Positions 53,890 through 62,260 of a DNA stretch of 64,000 nucleotides are shown here, piece after piece (positions within the stretch are counted from its first letter, which is position 1; every line of letters starts with the position of its first letter). The stretch lies in the NCBI GenBank assembly GCA_000963575.1, contig CP011077.1, forward strand, positions 496,001 through 560,000. Direction: 5' to 3'. This DNA is from Klebsiella michiganensis. Its GTDB lineage: Bacteria > Pseudomonadota > Gammaproteobacteria > Enterobacterales > Enterobacteriaceae. The translations under genes and the position numbers were made by a program. The notes beneath the pieces were generated by a model. The model was given only the letters and a program-made list of their open reading frames with translations. It had not been told where the DNA came from and made no database searches.

Positions 53890-54597
53890 GTGGTGTACAA
53901 AGATGTTGTTAACTTACTAAAAAGCCGGATCAGCAGCCCAACCTATCATATCGGCGACATACTCCCTTCGGAGAAAGAGCTGGCTGAGTTCTATAATGTG
54001 TCACGCAATACCTTGCGTAAGGCATTGAAAGTACTGGAGGATGAGGCGCTTATTGAGCGCAGGCATGGGTCTGGGACTTATGTGCGAAATAAACATTTTC
54101 AGGCTTCGGTTACGCACCTGGACAGCTTCACTGAGATTGCCAAAAGTGAAGGGAAAAAACCGTCCAGCCAGGTACTGAGATTTGAGCTGCAGCAGGCGTC
54201 GGAAGACATTGCGAGCCGCCTGCAGCTGGCCATCGGCGAGCCGGTCTATTACGCCAAAAGGCTACGCCACATCGACAATGTGCCGATGCAGCTGGAAGAG
54301 ACCTGGTTGTCCGTGAACCGTTTCCCCGACCTGACGGTTAATCACATGAAGCGTTCGAAATTTTCCTACATTGAAGACGAATGCGGGGTCAAAATTCACG
54401 GCTGCTACGAGGCGTTTCAGCCCATTCTACCGTCAACCGAGATTGCCAAAATGCTGCACATCAGCACTCGCGATCCGATTATCCGCATGGAAACACAGTC
54501 CGTTGACGCGAGCCACAGCCCGATTGATTACTCGATCCTCTACACCAACGTGTTCGAGTTCCAGGTGAAGTACTTTTTACCTCGTAAGGCTGGCTAA
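53890..54597 (+). CDS. GntR-family regulator with UTRA sensor domain
   Basis: A 235-residue regulator of the HutC subgroup. HTH: LPSEKELAEFYNVSRNTLRKALKVLE. The UTRA domain binds phosphosugars (YYAKRLRHIDNVPMQLEETW). It lies between the divergent PTS genes and the downstream beta-glucoside kinase and glucosidase genes, so it likely controls both. The start is GTG behind AAGGAGG (a second GTG follows directly). Confidence 0.88.
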   Translation: MVYKDVVNLLKSRISSPTYHIGDILPSEKELAEFYNVSRNTLRKALKVLEDEALIERRHGSGTYVRNKHFQASVTHLDSFTEIAKSEGKKPSSQVLRFELQQASEDIASRLQLAIGEPVYYAKRLRHIDNVPMQLEETWLSVNRFPDLTVNHMKRSKFSYIEDECGVKIHGCYEAFQPILPSTEIAKMLHISTRDPIIRMETQSVDASHSPIDYSILYTNVFEFQVKYFLPRKAG

Positions 54598-54953
54598 CCG
54601 CTGCGACAGGCCGTGCATTCGCAATGTCTGTCACAGTTCCGGCCGAAAAAGAGGTTCAGTAATGCTCAGAAAAGTGAACCTGTTGCCTTTGTAATGTGAA
54701 CAACTAAGTTAACTCACTGTATATCATGCCTTTTAACAGGTTCATAAGTTGTTCAATGTGTTATTCCTCATCTATTGCCTGATACGCTTCCCATTGATTA
54801 AGATTTTCTTCGTTTTCAGAACTGACAATTAAAAATTGAACTCGTCAATTTTTGTATTCCTTTTACCAGGCATGAATATGACCGGTGCGAAATAATTTCT
54901 GTGTTTTAGTAGAAATAAACGACGTGCCGGAAATATGCAGGAGGAATTAACCT
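54598..54953. promoter_or_regulatory. Intergenic region with paired inverted motifs before bglK
   Basis: 356 bp, AT-rich, no gene. TGAACCTGT (54675-54683) and TGAACAACT (54697-54705) are answered by their reverse complements ACAGGTTCA (54736-54744) and AGTTGTTCA (54747-54755). TGAACCTGT also occurs before the GntR regulator gene (53816-53824). The four sites could be operators of the regulator, or the arms could fold as RNA. AGGAGG stands before the bglK start. Confidence 0.55.
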
Positions 54954-55847
54954 ATGAATATCGCCGCATTTGATATCGGTGGTACCGCCTTAAAAATGGG
55001 GCTGGTCAACTCGCAGGGCGAGATACTGGCCAAAGGCAAAGAGACGATCAACGACAGCGACGGCGAGCAAATTCTACGGGCCATTTTAGCGTGGATCGCC
55101 GTCCATCCAGGCTGCGAAGGGGTGGCGATCAGTGCTCCTGGCTATGTCAACCCGCATACCGGCTTTATCGAAATGGGTGGGGCAATCCGCCGTTTTGACA
55201 ACTTTGCCATCAAAGAGTGGCTTGAAGAGCGCACCCAGCTCCCCGTTGCCATCGAAAATGACGCTAATTGCGTCCTGCTGGCCGAACGCTGGCAGGGGAA
55301 AGCGGCGCAAATGAGTAATTTCCTCGTGCTGACCATCGGCACCGGCATCGGTGGGGCAATTTTCTGCAATAACCAGCTGGTACACGGCGCACGCTTCCGG
55401 GCGGGAGAGTTTGGCTACATGCTGACCGAACGCCCAGGCCCGCGCGATGTTCGCCGCTACACCATGAACGATACCTGCACCCTGAGAACCTTGCGCAAAG
55501 ACTACGCGGAGTATGTCGGCAAGCCGCTTGAGGAGGTCAGCGGGGAAGAGATTTTCGACCGCTTTGACGCGGGTGACGTGGCCTGTCAGCGCATGGTCAC
55601 CGCATTTTTCAACGACCTCGGCACCGGCCTTTATAACCTCGTCAATCTGTTCGACCCGGAAAAAATTCTGCTCGGCGGCGGCATTGTTGAACGCCCTGGC
55701 TTCCTCGAACTGCTGCGCGAACACTTAGCCTGGTTCACCATCGACGACTATATCGACACCGTCAGCCACGGCAACGATGCCGGACTCATTGGGGCGGTCT
55801 ACCATTTTAATCAGCACTATCGGTCGCAGCATGCGATCTCTAATTAA
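54954..55847 (+). CDS. bglK: ROK-family beta-glucoside kinase, BglK-like
   Basis: A 297-residue sugar kinase, the length of Klebsiella BglK, which uses ATP to phosphorylate cellobiose and other beta-glucosides at C6. Motifs: ATP site AAFDIGGTALKMGLV, catalytic Asp in AIENDANCVLLAE, second phosphate loop LTIGTGIGGAIF, and the ROK region GEFGYM. The usual zinc-binding Cys cluster of other ROK kinases is absent, as in BglK. It is in one operon with the glucosidase gene that follows after ten bases. Confidence 0.85.
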   Translation: MNIAAFDIGGTALKMGLVNSQGEILAKGKETINDSDGEQILRAILAWIAVHPGCEGVAISAPGYVNPHTGFIEMGGAIRRFDNFAIKEWLEERTQLPVAIENDANCVLLAERWQGKAAQMSNFLVLTIGTGIGGAIFCNNQLVHGARFRAGEFGYMLTERPGPRDVRRYTMNDTCTLRTLRKDYAEYVGKPLEEVSGEEIFDRFDAGDVACQRMVTAFFNDLGTGLYNLVNLFDPEKILLGGGIVERPGFLELLREHLAWFTIDDYIDTVSHGNDAGLIGAVYHFNQHYRSQHAISN

Positions 55848-55857
55848 GGGAGAGAAT

Positions 55858-57288
55858 ATGTCTGGATTCAAAGAAGGTTTTCTGTGGGGTGGCGCGGTTG
55901 CGGCGCACCAGTTGGAAGGTGGCTGGAAAGAGGGCGGCAAAGGGGTTAGCGTCGCGGATGTGATGACGGCTGGCGCCCACGGCGTCCCGCGTGAGATTAC
56001 CGATGGCGTGCTGCAGGGAAAAAATTACCCAAACCATGAAGCGATCGATTTCTATCACCGCTACAAAGAAGATATCCAGCTGTTTGCCGAGATGGGCTTC
56101 AAATGCTTCCGTACCTCCATCGCCTGGACGCGTATTTTCCCGCTGGGCGACGAGCTGGAACCGAACGAAGCTGGCCTGCAGTTCTACGACGACCTGTTTG
56201 ATGAGTGCCTGAAGCACGGCATTGAGCCGGTAATTACGCTGTCGCACTTCGAAATGCCTTACCACCTGGTTACCGAATACGGTGGCTGGCGTAACCGTAA
56301 GCTGATTGATTTCTTCCTGCGCTTCTCGAAAGTGGTCTTCACGCGCTATCAGCACAAAGTGAAGTACTGGATGACCTTTAACGAGATCAACAACCAGGCC
56401 AACTACCATGAAGATTTCGCGCCGTTCACTAACTCAGGCCTGAAGTATCAGCCGGGTGAAGATCGTGAGCCGGTGATGTACCAGGCGTCACACTATGAGC
56501 TGGTTGCCAGCGCCCTGGCGGTGCGTGCGGCCCGTGAAATCAACCCTGCGCTGCAGGTCGGTTGCATGATTGCCATGTGCCCAATTTATCCGCTGACCTG
56601 TGCGCCAGGCGACATGATGATGGCGATGAATGCGATGCACCGCCGCTACTGGTTCACCGATGTGCACGTTCGCGGCAAATACCCGCAGCACCTGCTGAAT
56701 TACTTCGAGCGCCGTGGTTTTGAGCTGGATATCACCGACGAAGATCTGGCGGCGCTTGCCGAAGGCTGCGTCGATTACATCGGCTTCAGCTACTACATGT
56801 CCTTTGCGACCAAAGCCAGCGCCGACAACCCGCAGTTCGACTACGACGAATCAAAAAGCCTGGTGTCTAACCCATACGTGCAAAAATCCGACTGGGGCTG
56901 GCAGATTGACCCGGTAGGCCTGCGTTATTCCCTGAACTGGTTCTGGGATCACTATCAGCTGCCGCTGTTTATCGTGGAAAACGGCTTCGGGGCGATTGAC
57001 GTGGCCCAGGGCGACGGTTTTGTCGATGACCAGTACCGTATCGACTATCTGTCTGCTCACGTCGCGGAAATGAAAAAAGCGGTGGTGGAAGACGGTGTGG
57101 ACCTGATGGGTTACACCCCGTGGGGCTGTATCGACCTGGTGTCCGCCGGGACGGGCGAAATGAAAAAACGCTACGGCTTTATCTATGTCGATAAAGACAA
57201 CGAAGGCAACGGTAGCCTGAGCCGCAGCCGCAAGAAGTCGTTCCAGTGGTATAAGGACGTGATTGCGAGTAACGGCGACAAGCTCTGA
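55858..57288 (+). CDS. GH1 6-phospho-beta-glucosidase
   Basis: A 476-residue family 1 glycosidase with acid/base Glu in WMTFNEINNQ and nucleophile Glu in FIVENGFG. The start MSGFKEGFLWGGAVAAHQLEGG is typical of AscB/BglA-type enzymes. The start at 55858 follows AAGGGAGAG; the frame is open further upstream, inside bglK. It hydrolyses phosphorylated beta-glucosides from the EIIC/EIIB system or from BglK. Confidence 0.92.
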   Translation: MSGFKEGFLWGGAVAAHQLEGGWKEGGKGVSVADVMTAGAHGVPREITDGVLQGKNYPNHEAIDFYHRYKEDIQLFAEMGFKCFRTSIAWTRIFPLGDELEPNEAGLQFYDDLFDECLKHGIEPVITLSHFEMPYHLVTEYGGWRNRKLIDFFLRFSKVVFTRYQHKVKYWMTFNEINNQANYHEDFAPFTNSGLKYQPGEDREPVMYQASHYELVASALAVRAAREINPALQVGCMIAMCPIYPLTCAPGDMMMAMNAMHRRYWFTDVHVRGKYPQHLLNYFERRGFELDITDEDLAALAEGCVDYIGFSYYMSFATKASADNPQFDYDESKSLVSNPYVQKSDWGWQIDPVGLRYSLNWFWDHYQLPLFIVENGFGAIDVAQGDGFVDDQYRIDYLSAHVAEMKKAVVEDGVDLMGYTPWGCIDLVSAGTGEMKKRYGFIYVDKDNEGNGSLSRSRKKSFQWYKDVIASNGDKL

Positions 57289-57308
57289 TAACGCCCGTGG
57301 CTGACTGA

Positions 57309-57330
57309 ACGCTGGTTTAAACACCAGCGT
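57309..57330. repeat. Palindrome copy 1 after the glucosidase gene
   Basis: ACGCTGGT, loop TTAAAC, ACCAGCGT: an 8-bp stem identical to the copy at 57432-57453, twenty bases after the stop of the glucosidase gene. Confidence 0.85.
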
Positions 57331-57341
57331 AAGGTTACTGA

Positions 57342-57374
57342 CTAAGAGGGAAAAGCGTGGTTTTTCCCTCTTAG
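57342..57374. terminator. Strong hairpin after the glucosidase gene
   Basis: CTAAGAGGGAAAA, loop GCGTGG, TTTTTCCCTCTTAG: a 13-pair stem. It can serve as a terminator of the plus-strand bglK operon. Its stem runs continue the hairpin cluster between 57309 and 57459. Confidence 0.7.
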
Positions 57375-57386
57375 TGGTTATCAGCC

Positions 57387-57416
57387 GAAAATCAACGAAT
57401 TGATTTTCCTGTTTTT
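57387..57416 (+). terminator. Hairpin with T-run after the glucosidase gene
   Basis: GAAAATCAA, loop CGAA, TTGATTTTC, then CTGTTTTTTT: a rho-independent-type hairpin on the plus strand. Confidence 0.75.
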
Positions 57417-57431
57417 TTAACAATCTGTCCG

Positions 57432-57459
57432 ACGCTGGTTTAAACACCAGCGTTTTTTA
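57432..57459. terminator. Palindrome copy 2 and T-run before the hydrolase stop
   Basis: The same ACGCTGGT / ACCAGCGT stem and TTAAAC loop as 57309-57330, here followed by TTTTTT. It overlaps the last bases of the isochorismatase-like gene and can terminate transcription on the plus strand; on the minus strand it follows directly after the stop. Confidence 0.8.
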
Positions 57460-58221
57460 TTTCAGTTTACCCAGCAACTCGGCGGAGTTGACCACAAACC
57501 CGAAGCATTGCTGCACGTTATACAGCGTGGCCTCCACGCAGTATTTCGGTGATGTTGTGGCGCTGCAATCTTCCAGCAGCAGGCAGTCATAGCCGTGGAA
57601 GTTGGCATCCTGCAGCGTACACAGCACGCACTGGTCAAGATTCACGCCTGCAAAGAGCAGGGTCGTGACGCCGAGGTTCCTCAACACGCTGTCCAGCACG
57701 GTGTCCTGAAAGCCGGACATCCGGTATTTATCAATGCGAATGTCGGCGGCGGCAGGCGTCAGCTCTGCCACGACTTCCGCAGACCAGCTTCCCGCCTGAA
57801 GCACCGGCGCGCCGGATTCCGGCAGCGGGTCGCCGAGGCCCGTTTGGGTGCCATCCGGGTTATAAACGTGCAGCAGCGCGGGGCTGAGATTAAGCCTGTC
57901 CGGGCGGTTGCCCCAGTTCAGCCAAATCACCGGCACATCGGCCGCCCGCAGCGGCGGCAAGAGTTTACCCAGGGGGACAATCGGCGCCCGTGCGGGAGTC
58001 ACGTCCACGCCAATGTGCGCCAGCCAGCCCCCGGGGTGACAGAAATCATTTTGCATATCGATGACGATCAGCGCGCTGCGTTCCAGATCGAACGAGATCT
58101 CGCGCCCACGGCTTTCCAGAGATACCGGCCTTGAGGGGCGGCTGGTCCGTACCATATTCACGCTTTTTCTTGTCACCAGCCACTGATTGCGCGGGGCGCT
58201 GCCGAGGGAATAGTCAGCCAT
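57457..58221 (-). CDS. Isochorismatase-family cysteine hydrolase
   Basis: A 254-residue hydrolase with the catalytic triad of the family: Asp in LIVIDMQNDF, Lys in IDKYRMSGF and Cys in NLDQCVLCTLQDA. Members cleave ureido, amide or enol-ether bonds (RutB, nicotinamidase, biuret hydrolase). The N-terminal 45 residues are an extension. It is the last gene of an operon of cupin, two ABC permeases, ATPase and binding protein, and its start shares a base with the cupin stop. A nucleobase- or amide-derived substrate is suggested but not proved. Confidence 0.85.
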   Translation of the reverse strand: MADYSLGSAPRNQWLVTRKSVNMVRTSRPSRPVSLESRGREISFDLERSALIVIDMQNDFCHPGGWLAHIGVDVTPARAPIVPLGKLLPPLRAADVPVIWLNWGNRPDRLNLSPALLHVYNPDGTQTGLGDPLPESGAPVLQAGSWSAEVVAELTPAAADIRIDKYRMSGFQDTVLDSVLRNLGVTTLLFAGVNLDQCVLCTLQDANFHGYDCLLLEDCSATTSPKYCVEATLYNVQQCFGFVVNSAELLGKLK

Positions 58222-58649
58222 TACTGCGCTTCCCCTTGCAGTACGCGGAGATCTTCTTCGTCCAGGGAAACGGGGATCCCGCGACGAATCAGTTCGGCGA
58301 AGCCTTCGTTGGGGGTCATCACCGTCAGCGTGTATAGCTTGCCTGCGCCGGTATTGCGTATGGCGTGTTCATTGCCCGGGTGCAGCAGAAGCGCATCCCC
58401 CTGGCGAATGACCGTTTCTTCATCGTTGCAGCGGGCAATGCCTTCCCCGGCAAGCACGTAGAAAAACTCGTGCGCCTCGGCGTGCACATTTGGAGGCGTG
58501 GCGCCGCCGGGAGTAAAAATTTCAACCACAAACACGTTTTCAATGCCGTCCTGATGCTTGTCGAACAGCACGGCAAAGTAGTTGGTGTCCGTCGGGCTGA
58601 TGCGAAAAGCCTGGGCGCTGGACACGTCGGTAAGGCGGAAATGTTTCAT
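58221..58649 (-). CDS. Small cupin-domain protein
   Basis: A 142-residue single-domain cupin. Metal-site residues are in NVHAEAHEFFYVLAGEG (His, His, Glu) and LLLHPGNEHAIRN (His). It may be a dioxygenase, isomerase or aminohydrolase acting on the transported compound, or a ligand-binding regulator. It overlaps the hydrolase start and lies three bases after the permease stop. Confidence 0.8.
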   Translation of the reverse strand: MKHFRLTDVSSAQAFRISPTDTNYFAVLFDKHQDGIENVFVVEIFTPGGATPPNVHAEAHEFFYVLAGEGIARCNDEETVIRQGDALLLHPGNEHAIRNTGAGKLYTLTVMTPNEGFAELIRRGIPVSLDEEDLRVLQGEAQ

Positions 58650-58652
58650 CGG

Positions 58653-59594
58653 TTATGACTCCTTGCGGTAAGGCTGCGTCAGGGCGCGAGGCTGAATGGT
58701 TCGCCCCACCACGCCGGACATCGCCAAAATAGTGAGCAGGTACGGCAGCGCCAGCAGAACCTGTGGCGGCAGAGAACTTTCGAAGACCTGCAAAGAGAGC
58801 TGCAGCGCATCGGCAGCGCCAAAAATAAAGGCGGCCAGCAGGGCTTTGAGCGGGCTCCAGCGGCCAAAAATCACGATAGCTAAGGCGATAAAGCCCTGGC
58901 CGCTGACAACATTGTCGCGGAACAGGCCGATTTGTGCGGTGACCAGGTAGCTGCCGGCAAGCCCGGCCCCCAGGCAGGAAAACAGTACGCCCCAGGTGCG
59001 TAATTTCAGTACGTTAAGCCCGGCGGCATGGGCCGCTTTTGGGTTTTCACCCACGGCGCGCAGCGCCAGGCCAAAGCGCGTATGGAACAGGCCAAAGTGA
59101 GCGATAAACACCAGGCTAAGGGTGAGATAGAGCGGCCAGGGCTGAGTAAAAAGCACCGGGCCGATAAACGGCAGGGATGACAGAAACGGCAGGGGCCAGG
59201 CGGCAAACATCGGGATCGCCGCCGCCCCGCTAGCCCCGATGGTCAGGGAATAAATCCATGAGGCCAGGCCCGCGGCCAGGATATTAAAGACAATCCCCAC
59301 CACAATCTGGCTGGCGTGCGCGCGTAAATACAGCGCGGCCAGCAATATGCCGACCAGCAGGCCGCCCGCGCCGCCCGCAAAGAAGCCGATCAGCGTTGAG
59401 CCGGTATACGCGGCCGCAAGATAGCTGCTGAGTGCGCCCAGCAAAATAGTGCCTTCCAGTCCGATGTTGAGGACGCCCGCACGTTCGGCGTAGATCTCGC
59501 CGAGCGCAGCAAGTAAGACCGGGCCCGCAAGGCGGATAGCTGCGGCCAGCCAGCCGATGAAAAAGGCGGTATCGAGGTGCGTCATGGCGCTCAT
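58653..59594 (-). CDS. BMP-type (nucleoside/purine-like) ABC transporter permease 2
   Basis: A 313-residue inner-membrane permease of the BPD_transp_2 family with about nine helices. The segment ERAGVLNIGLEGTILLGAL is typical of nucleoside-class BMP transporters. The true start is the ATG at 59594 (MSAMTHLDTAFFIG), overlapping the other permease by ATGA; the open frame extends much further upstream but is only a shadow of that gene. Confidence 0.88.
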   Translation of the reverse strand: MSAMTHLDTAFFIGWLAAAIRLAGPVLLAALGEIYAERAGVLNIGLEGTILLGALSSYLAAAYTGSTLIGFFAGGAGGLLVGILLAALYLRAHASQIVVGIVFNILAAGLASWIYSLTIGASGAAAIPMFAAWPLPFLSSLPFIGPVLFTQPWPLYLTLSLVFIAHFGLFHTRFGLALRAVGENPKAAHAAGLNVLKLRTWGVLFSCLGAGLAGSYLVTAQIGLFRDNVVSGQGFIALAIVIFGRWSPLKALLAAFIFGAADALQLSLQVFESSLPPQVLLALPYLLTILAMSGVVGRTIQPRALTQPYRKES

Positions 59595-60706
59595 GATTTT
59601 TTCTCCACTAAAGCATCCTGAGTCACGGGGCGGGCTGGCAGGCGGAGGCGGTAATAGCGCAGGACGTCGCCCGCCAGGATCATTAGCACCACCAGACTTT
59701 GCAGAATCAACACGACCGAAGTGGGCAGGCCGGTTTCTCGCTGCATGGCACCGCCGCCCACCTGCAATCCTCCGTACAAAATGGCGGTGGGGATCACCAG
59801 CAGCGGGTTCAGCCGCGCCAGCAGCGCCACCACCACGCCGATAAAGCCGACGCCGCCGGAAATGCCGTCCATCAGCCGGTGCTGTACGCCAAGTACGGCG
59901 CACAGCCCGGCGAGAGCCGCAAAACCTCCGCCCAGGTAAACCGCACCCATTTGGCGGCGGGCAACGTCCACGCCGCCATAGCGAGCCGCTTTTGGATTCA
60001 GCCCGGCCAGGCTGATTTCGTAACCCGCAGGGGTACTGCGCATAAGCCAGCAGGTAAACAGCGTGGCAATAATGGCGATGGCGATGCCCCAGTGGGTTTT
60101 CATCCCGCTGAGAACAAACGGCAGCCATGTGTCCTGCGGCAGGCGGGGCGTTTGCGGCAGATCACCCGGGGCGCGCATCGGGCCGGACACCAGGTATTGC
60201 ACTAAAAAGATGGCGACGTAATTTGCCATCAGCGAAATCAGAACATCGTTGCCGCCAAAGCGAACACGCAGGGCTCCCACCCAGCCAGCCCAGAGCGCGC
60301 CGGCGATAAATGTCACCAGCAGCACAAGTGGCCAGTAAAGTTCGATCGGCAGCTTCCAGGGGAGGCCCTGCGGCGTGCCTGAAAGCGCTATCCAACTGGC
60401 GGCTGCTGCGCCGACCAGGAAGCAGCCTTCAAAGCCGATATAACCCAGCCCAGCCCGCCAGATAACAAGCGTTGCCAGCGCGATAAGCATCAGCGGCGTG
60501 GCCTGTACCAGACTCAGGCCGAAGCCGCGCGTGGAGCCGAAGGCCTCGCTAAACAGGACGCCATAAGCGGTGAAGGGATCCGCGCCGAAGGGTAAAAACA
60601 GCAGCCCGCCGACGATAAACGCCGCAAGAATGCCGCCGAAGCTGGTCAGCGCCAGCGCCGAGGAGGATTGTGCCGGAGAGAGGCGTCGTTCAAGCCACTT
60701 TGTCAT
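59591..60706 (-). CDS. BMP-type ABC transporter permease 1
   Basis: A 371-residue inner-membrane permease, partner of the one above, with conserved IWRAGLGYIGFEGCFLVGA and AAGLNPKAARYGGVD-like (SLAGLNPKAARYGGVDV) segments. The start at 60706 (MTKWLERRLSPAQ) overlaps the ATPase stop by 17 bases; ten further codons upstream are open but less likely. Confidence 0.87.
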   Translation of the reverse strand: MTKWLERRLSPAQSSSALALTSFGGILAAFIVGGLLFLPFGADPFTAYGVLFSEAFGSTRGFGLSLVQATPLMLIALATLVIWRAGLGYIGFEGCFLVGAAAASWIALSGTPQGLPWKLPIELYWPLVLLVTFIAGALWAGWVGALRVRFGGNDVLISLMANYVAIFLVQYLVSGPMRAPGDLPQTPRLPQDTWLPFVLSGMKTHWGIAIAIIATLFTCWLMRSTPAGYEISLAGLNPKAARYGGVDVARRQMGAVYLGGGFAALAGLCAVLGVQHRLMDGISGGVGFIGVVVALLARLNPLLVIPTAILYGGLQVGGGAMQRETGLPTSVVLILQSLVVLMILAGDVLRYYRLRLPARPVTQDALVEKKS

Positions 60707-62246
60707 GCTTCGGGTCCGCTTGAGTCGGGCTGCCACCGGCCATTAGTTCAGAAAGGAGAGCCGGCGTGGCGTGTGCCGTCTCCATCTCGCCCGCGATTTG
60801 GCCGTTGTACATCACGGCAATGCGATCCGAGAGGTTGAGAATTTCTTCCAGTTCAGCGGAGATCAGCACGATGGCGCAGCCGCTGTCCCGTGCCGCCAGC
60901 AGACCCGCCCAAACGGCTTCAACCGCGCCGACGTCCAGCCCACGGGTAGGCTGCTCAACGATCAGCAGTTTGGGGTTCCGGGCGACTTCACGACCGAGGA
61001 TCAGCTTTTGCAGATTGCCGCCTGAAAGCTTGCCGGCTTCGAACTGGGCATCCGGAGCACGAACGTCAAAGCGGGCAATGATCTCTTTGGCGTGGCGGGT
61101 GATTTTCAGGCGATCCAGCAGCCAGCCTTTGGCTTTGGTAAAACTGCGCTGGGAGCCGAGCATCGCGTTTTCTTCCAGCGAAAGGGTGACAAACGAGCCG
61201 ACTTCCCGGCGGTCAGCGGGAATAAAACCGATGCCTTTTTGGCGACGCTGAGCGGGCGTGGCGTCGGAGATGTCTTCTCCTGCCAGCAGAATACGTCCGG
61301 CTTCTATCGGCATCAGGTTGAGCAGGGCGCTTGCTAGTTCCGACTGGCCATTACCTTCCACGCCGGCAATGCCCAGTATTTCGCCCGCGGCGACTTTAAG
61401 CGACGCGCGCCAGATTTTTTGCTGCCCGGTTTCGTCGCGCAGGGCAATGCTGTCGACGTGCAGCACGTTGCGCCCTGGCCGACAGGGCGTTTTCTCGACG
61501 CGCAGCACAACATCACGGCCAACCATGCGGCGAGCCAGATCGGTTTCGGAGGTGTCAGACACCGCCACGGTTTCCACCATTTTTCCGGCACGCATGACGG
61601 AAACACGGCGGGCGATGGCCATAATTTCATAGAGCTTATGGGTCACGATCACCACGGATCGCCCTTCGGCACAGAGCGATTTCAGCGTGGCAAACAACCC
61701 TTCTTTCTCTTTCGGCGTGAGCACCGCCGTAGGTTCATCCAGGATCAGAACCTGCGCATCACGATAGAGCAGCTTGAGGATCTCAACCCGCTGCTGTACG
61801 CCAACGGAGAGGTGCTGTACCTGCGCCCAGGGATCGACGGCCAGGCCGTGCTTATCCGACAGCGCCTGCAGCCTGGCGGCGGCGGCCTTCAGGTTGAGCA
61901 CGCCGCTGGCGTTTTCTTTCAGGCCGAGCACCACGTTCTCGACGACCGTCATCGGCTGCACCAGCATAAATTCCTGGTGAACCATGCCGATGCCGCAGGC
62001 AATGGCGTCGCTCGGATCGCGAAACTTTACGCTTTCACCTGCGACGATGATTTCCCCCTCATCGGCCTGATACAGGCCGTAGAGGATTTGCATCAGGGTA
62101 CTTTTTCCTGCGCCGTTCTCGCCCAGAAGAGCGTGGATCTCACCGGCTTCGATGGTCATCGAGACGTTGTCGTTGGCGGTGACGCGGGCAAATCTTTTAG
62201 TGATGCGATTTAACGCGACCCGCACCTCTGGCGCAGCTATGTTCAT
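60690..62246 (-). CDS. BMP-type ABC transporter ATPase (double NBD)
   Basis: A 518-residue ATPase with two NBDs. NBD1: Walker A GENGAGKST, signature-region LSVGVQQRVEI, Walker B VLILDEPTAVL. NBD2: degenerate Walker A GVEGNGQSEL, signature LSGGNLQKL, Walker B LLIVEQPTRGLD. This is the plan of nucleoside (NupO-like) and ribose-type systems. It couples to the two permeases downstream. Confidence 0.9.
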   Translation of the reverse strand: MNIAAPEVRVALNRITKRFARVTANDNVSMTIEAGEIHALLGENGAGKSTLMQILYGLYQADEGEIIVAGESVKFRDPSDAIACGIGMVHQEFMLVQPMTVVENVVLGLKENASGVLNLKAAAARLQALSDKHGLAVDPWAQVQHLSVGVQQRVEILKLLYRDAQVLILDEPTAVLTPKEKEGLFATLKSLCAEGRSVVIVTHKLYEIMAIARRVSVMRAGKMVETVAVSDTSETDLARRMVGRDVVLRVEKTPCRPGRNVLHVDSIALRDETGQQKIWRASLKVAAGEILGIAGVEGNGQSELASALLNLMPIEAGRILLAGEDISDATPAQRRQKGIGFIPADRREVGSFVTLSLEENAMLGSQRSFTKAKGWLLDRLKITRHAKEIIARFDVRAPDAQFEAGKLSGGNLQKLILGREVARNPKLLIVEQPTRGLDVGAVEAVWAGLLAARDSGCAIVLISAELEEILNLSDRIAVMYNGQIAGEMETAHATPALLSELMAGGSPTQADPKHDKVA

Positions 62247-62260
62247 CTGTTGGCTCCGGG

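Noticed and set aside
59595..60128. N-terminal extension of about 180 codons on the BMP permease
   Set aside because: This part reads the other permease gene in a wrong frame; the real start is the ATG at 59594, coupled by ATGA to the upstream gene.
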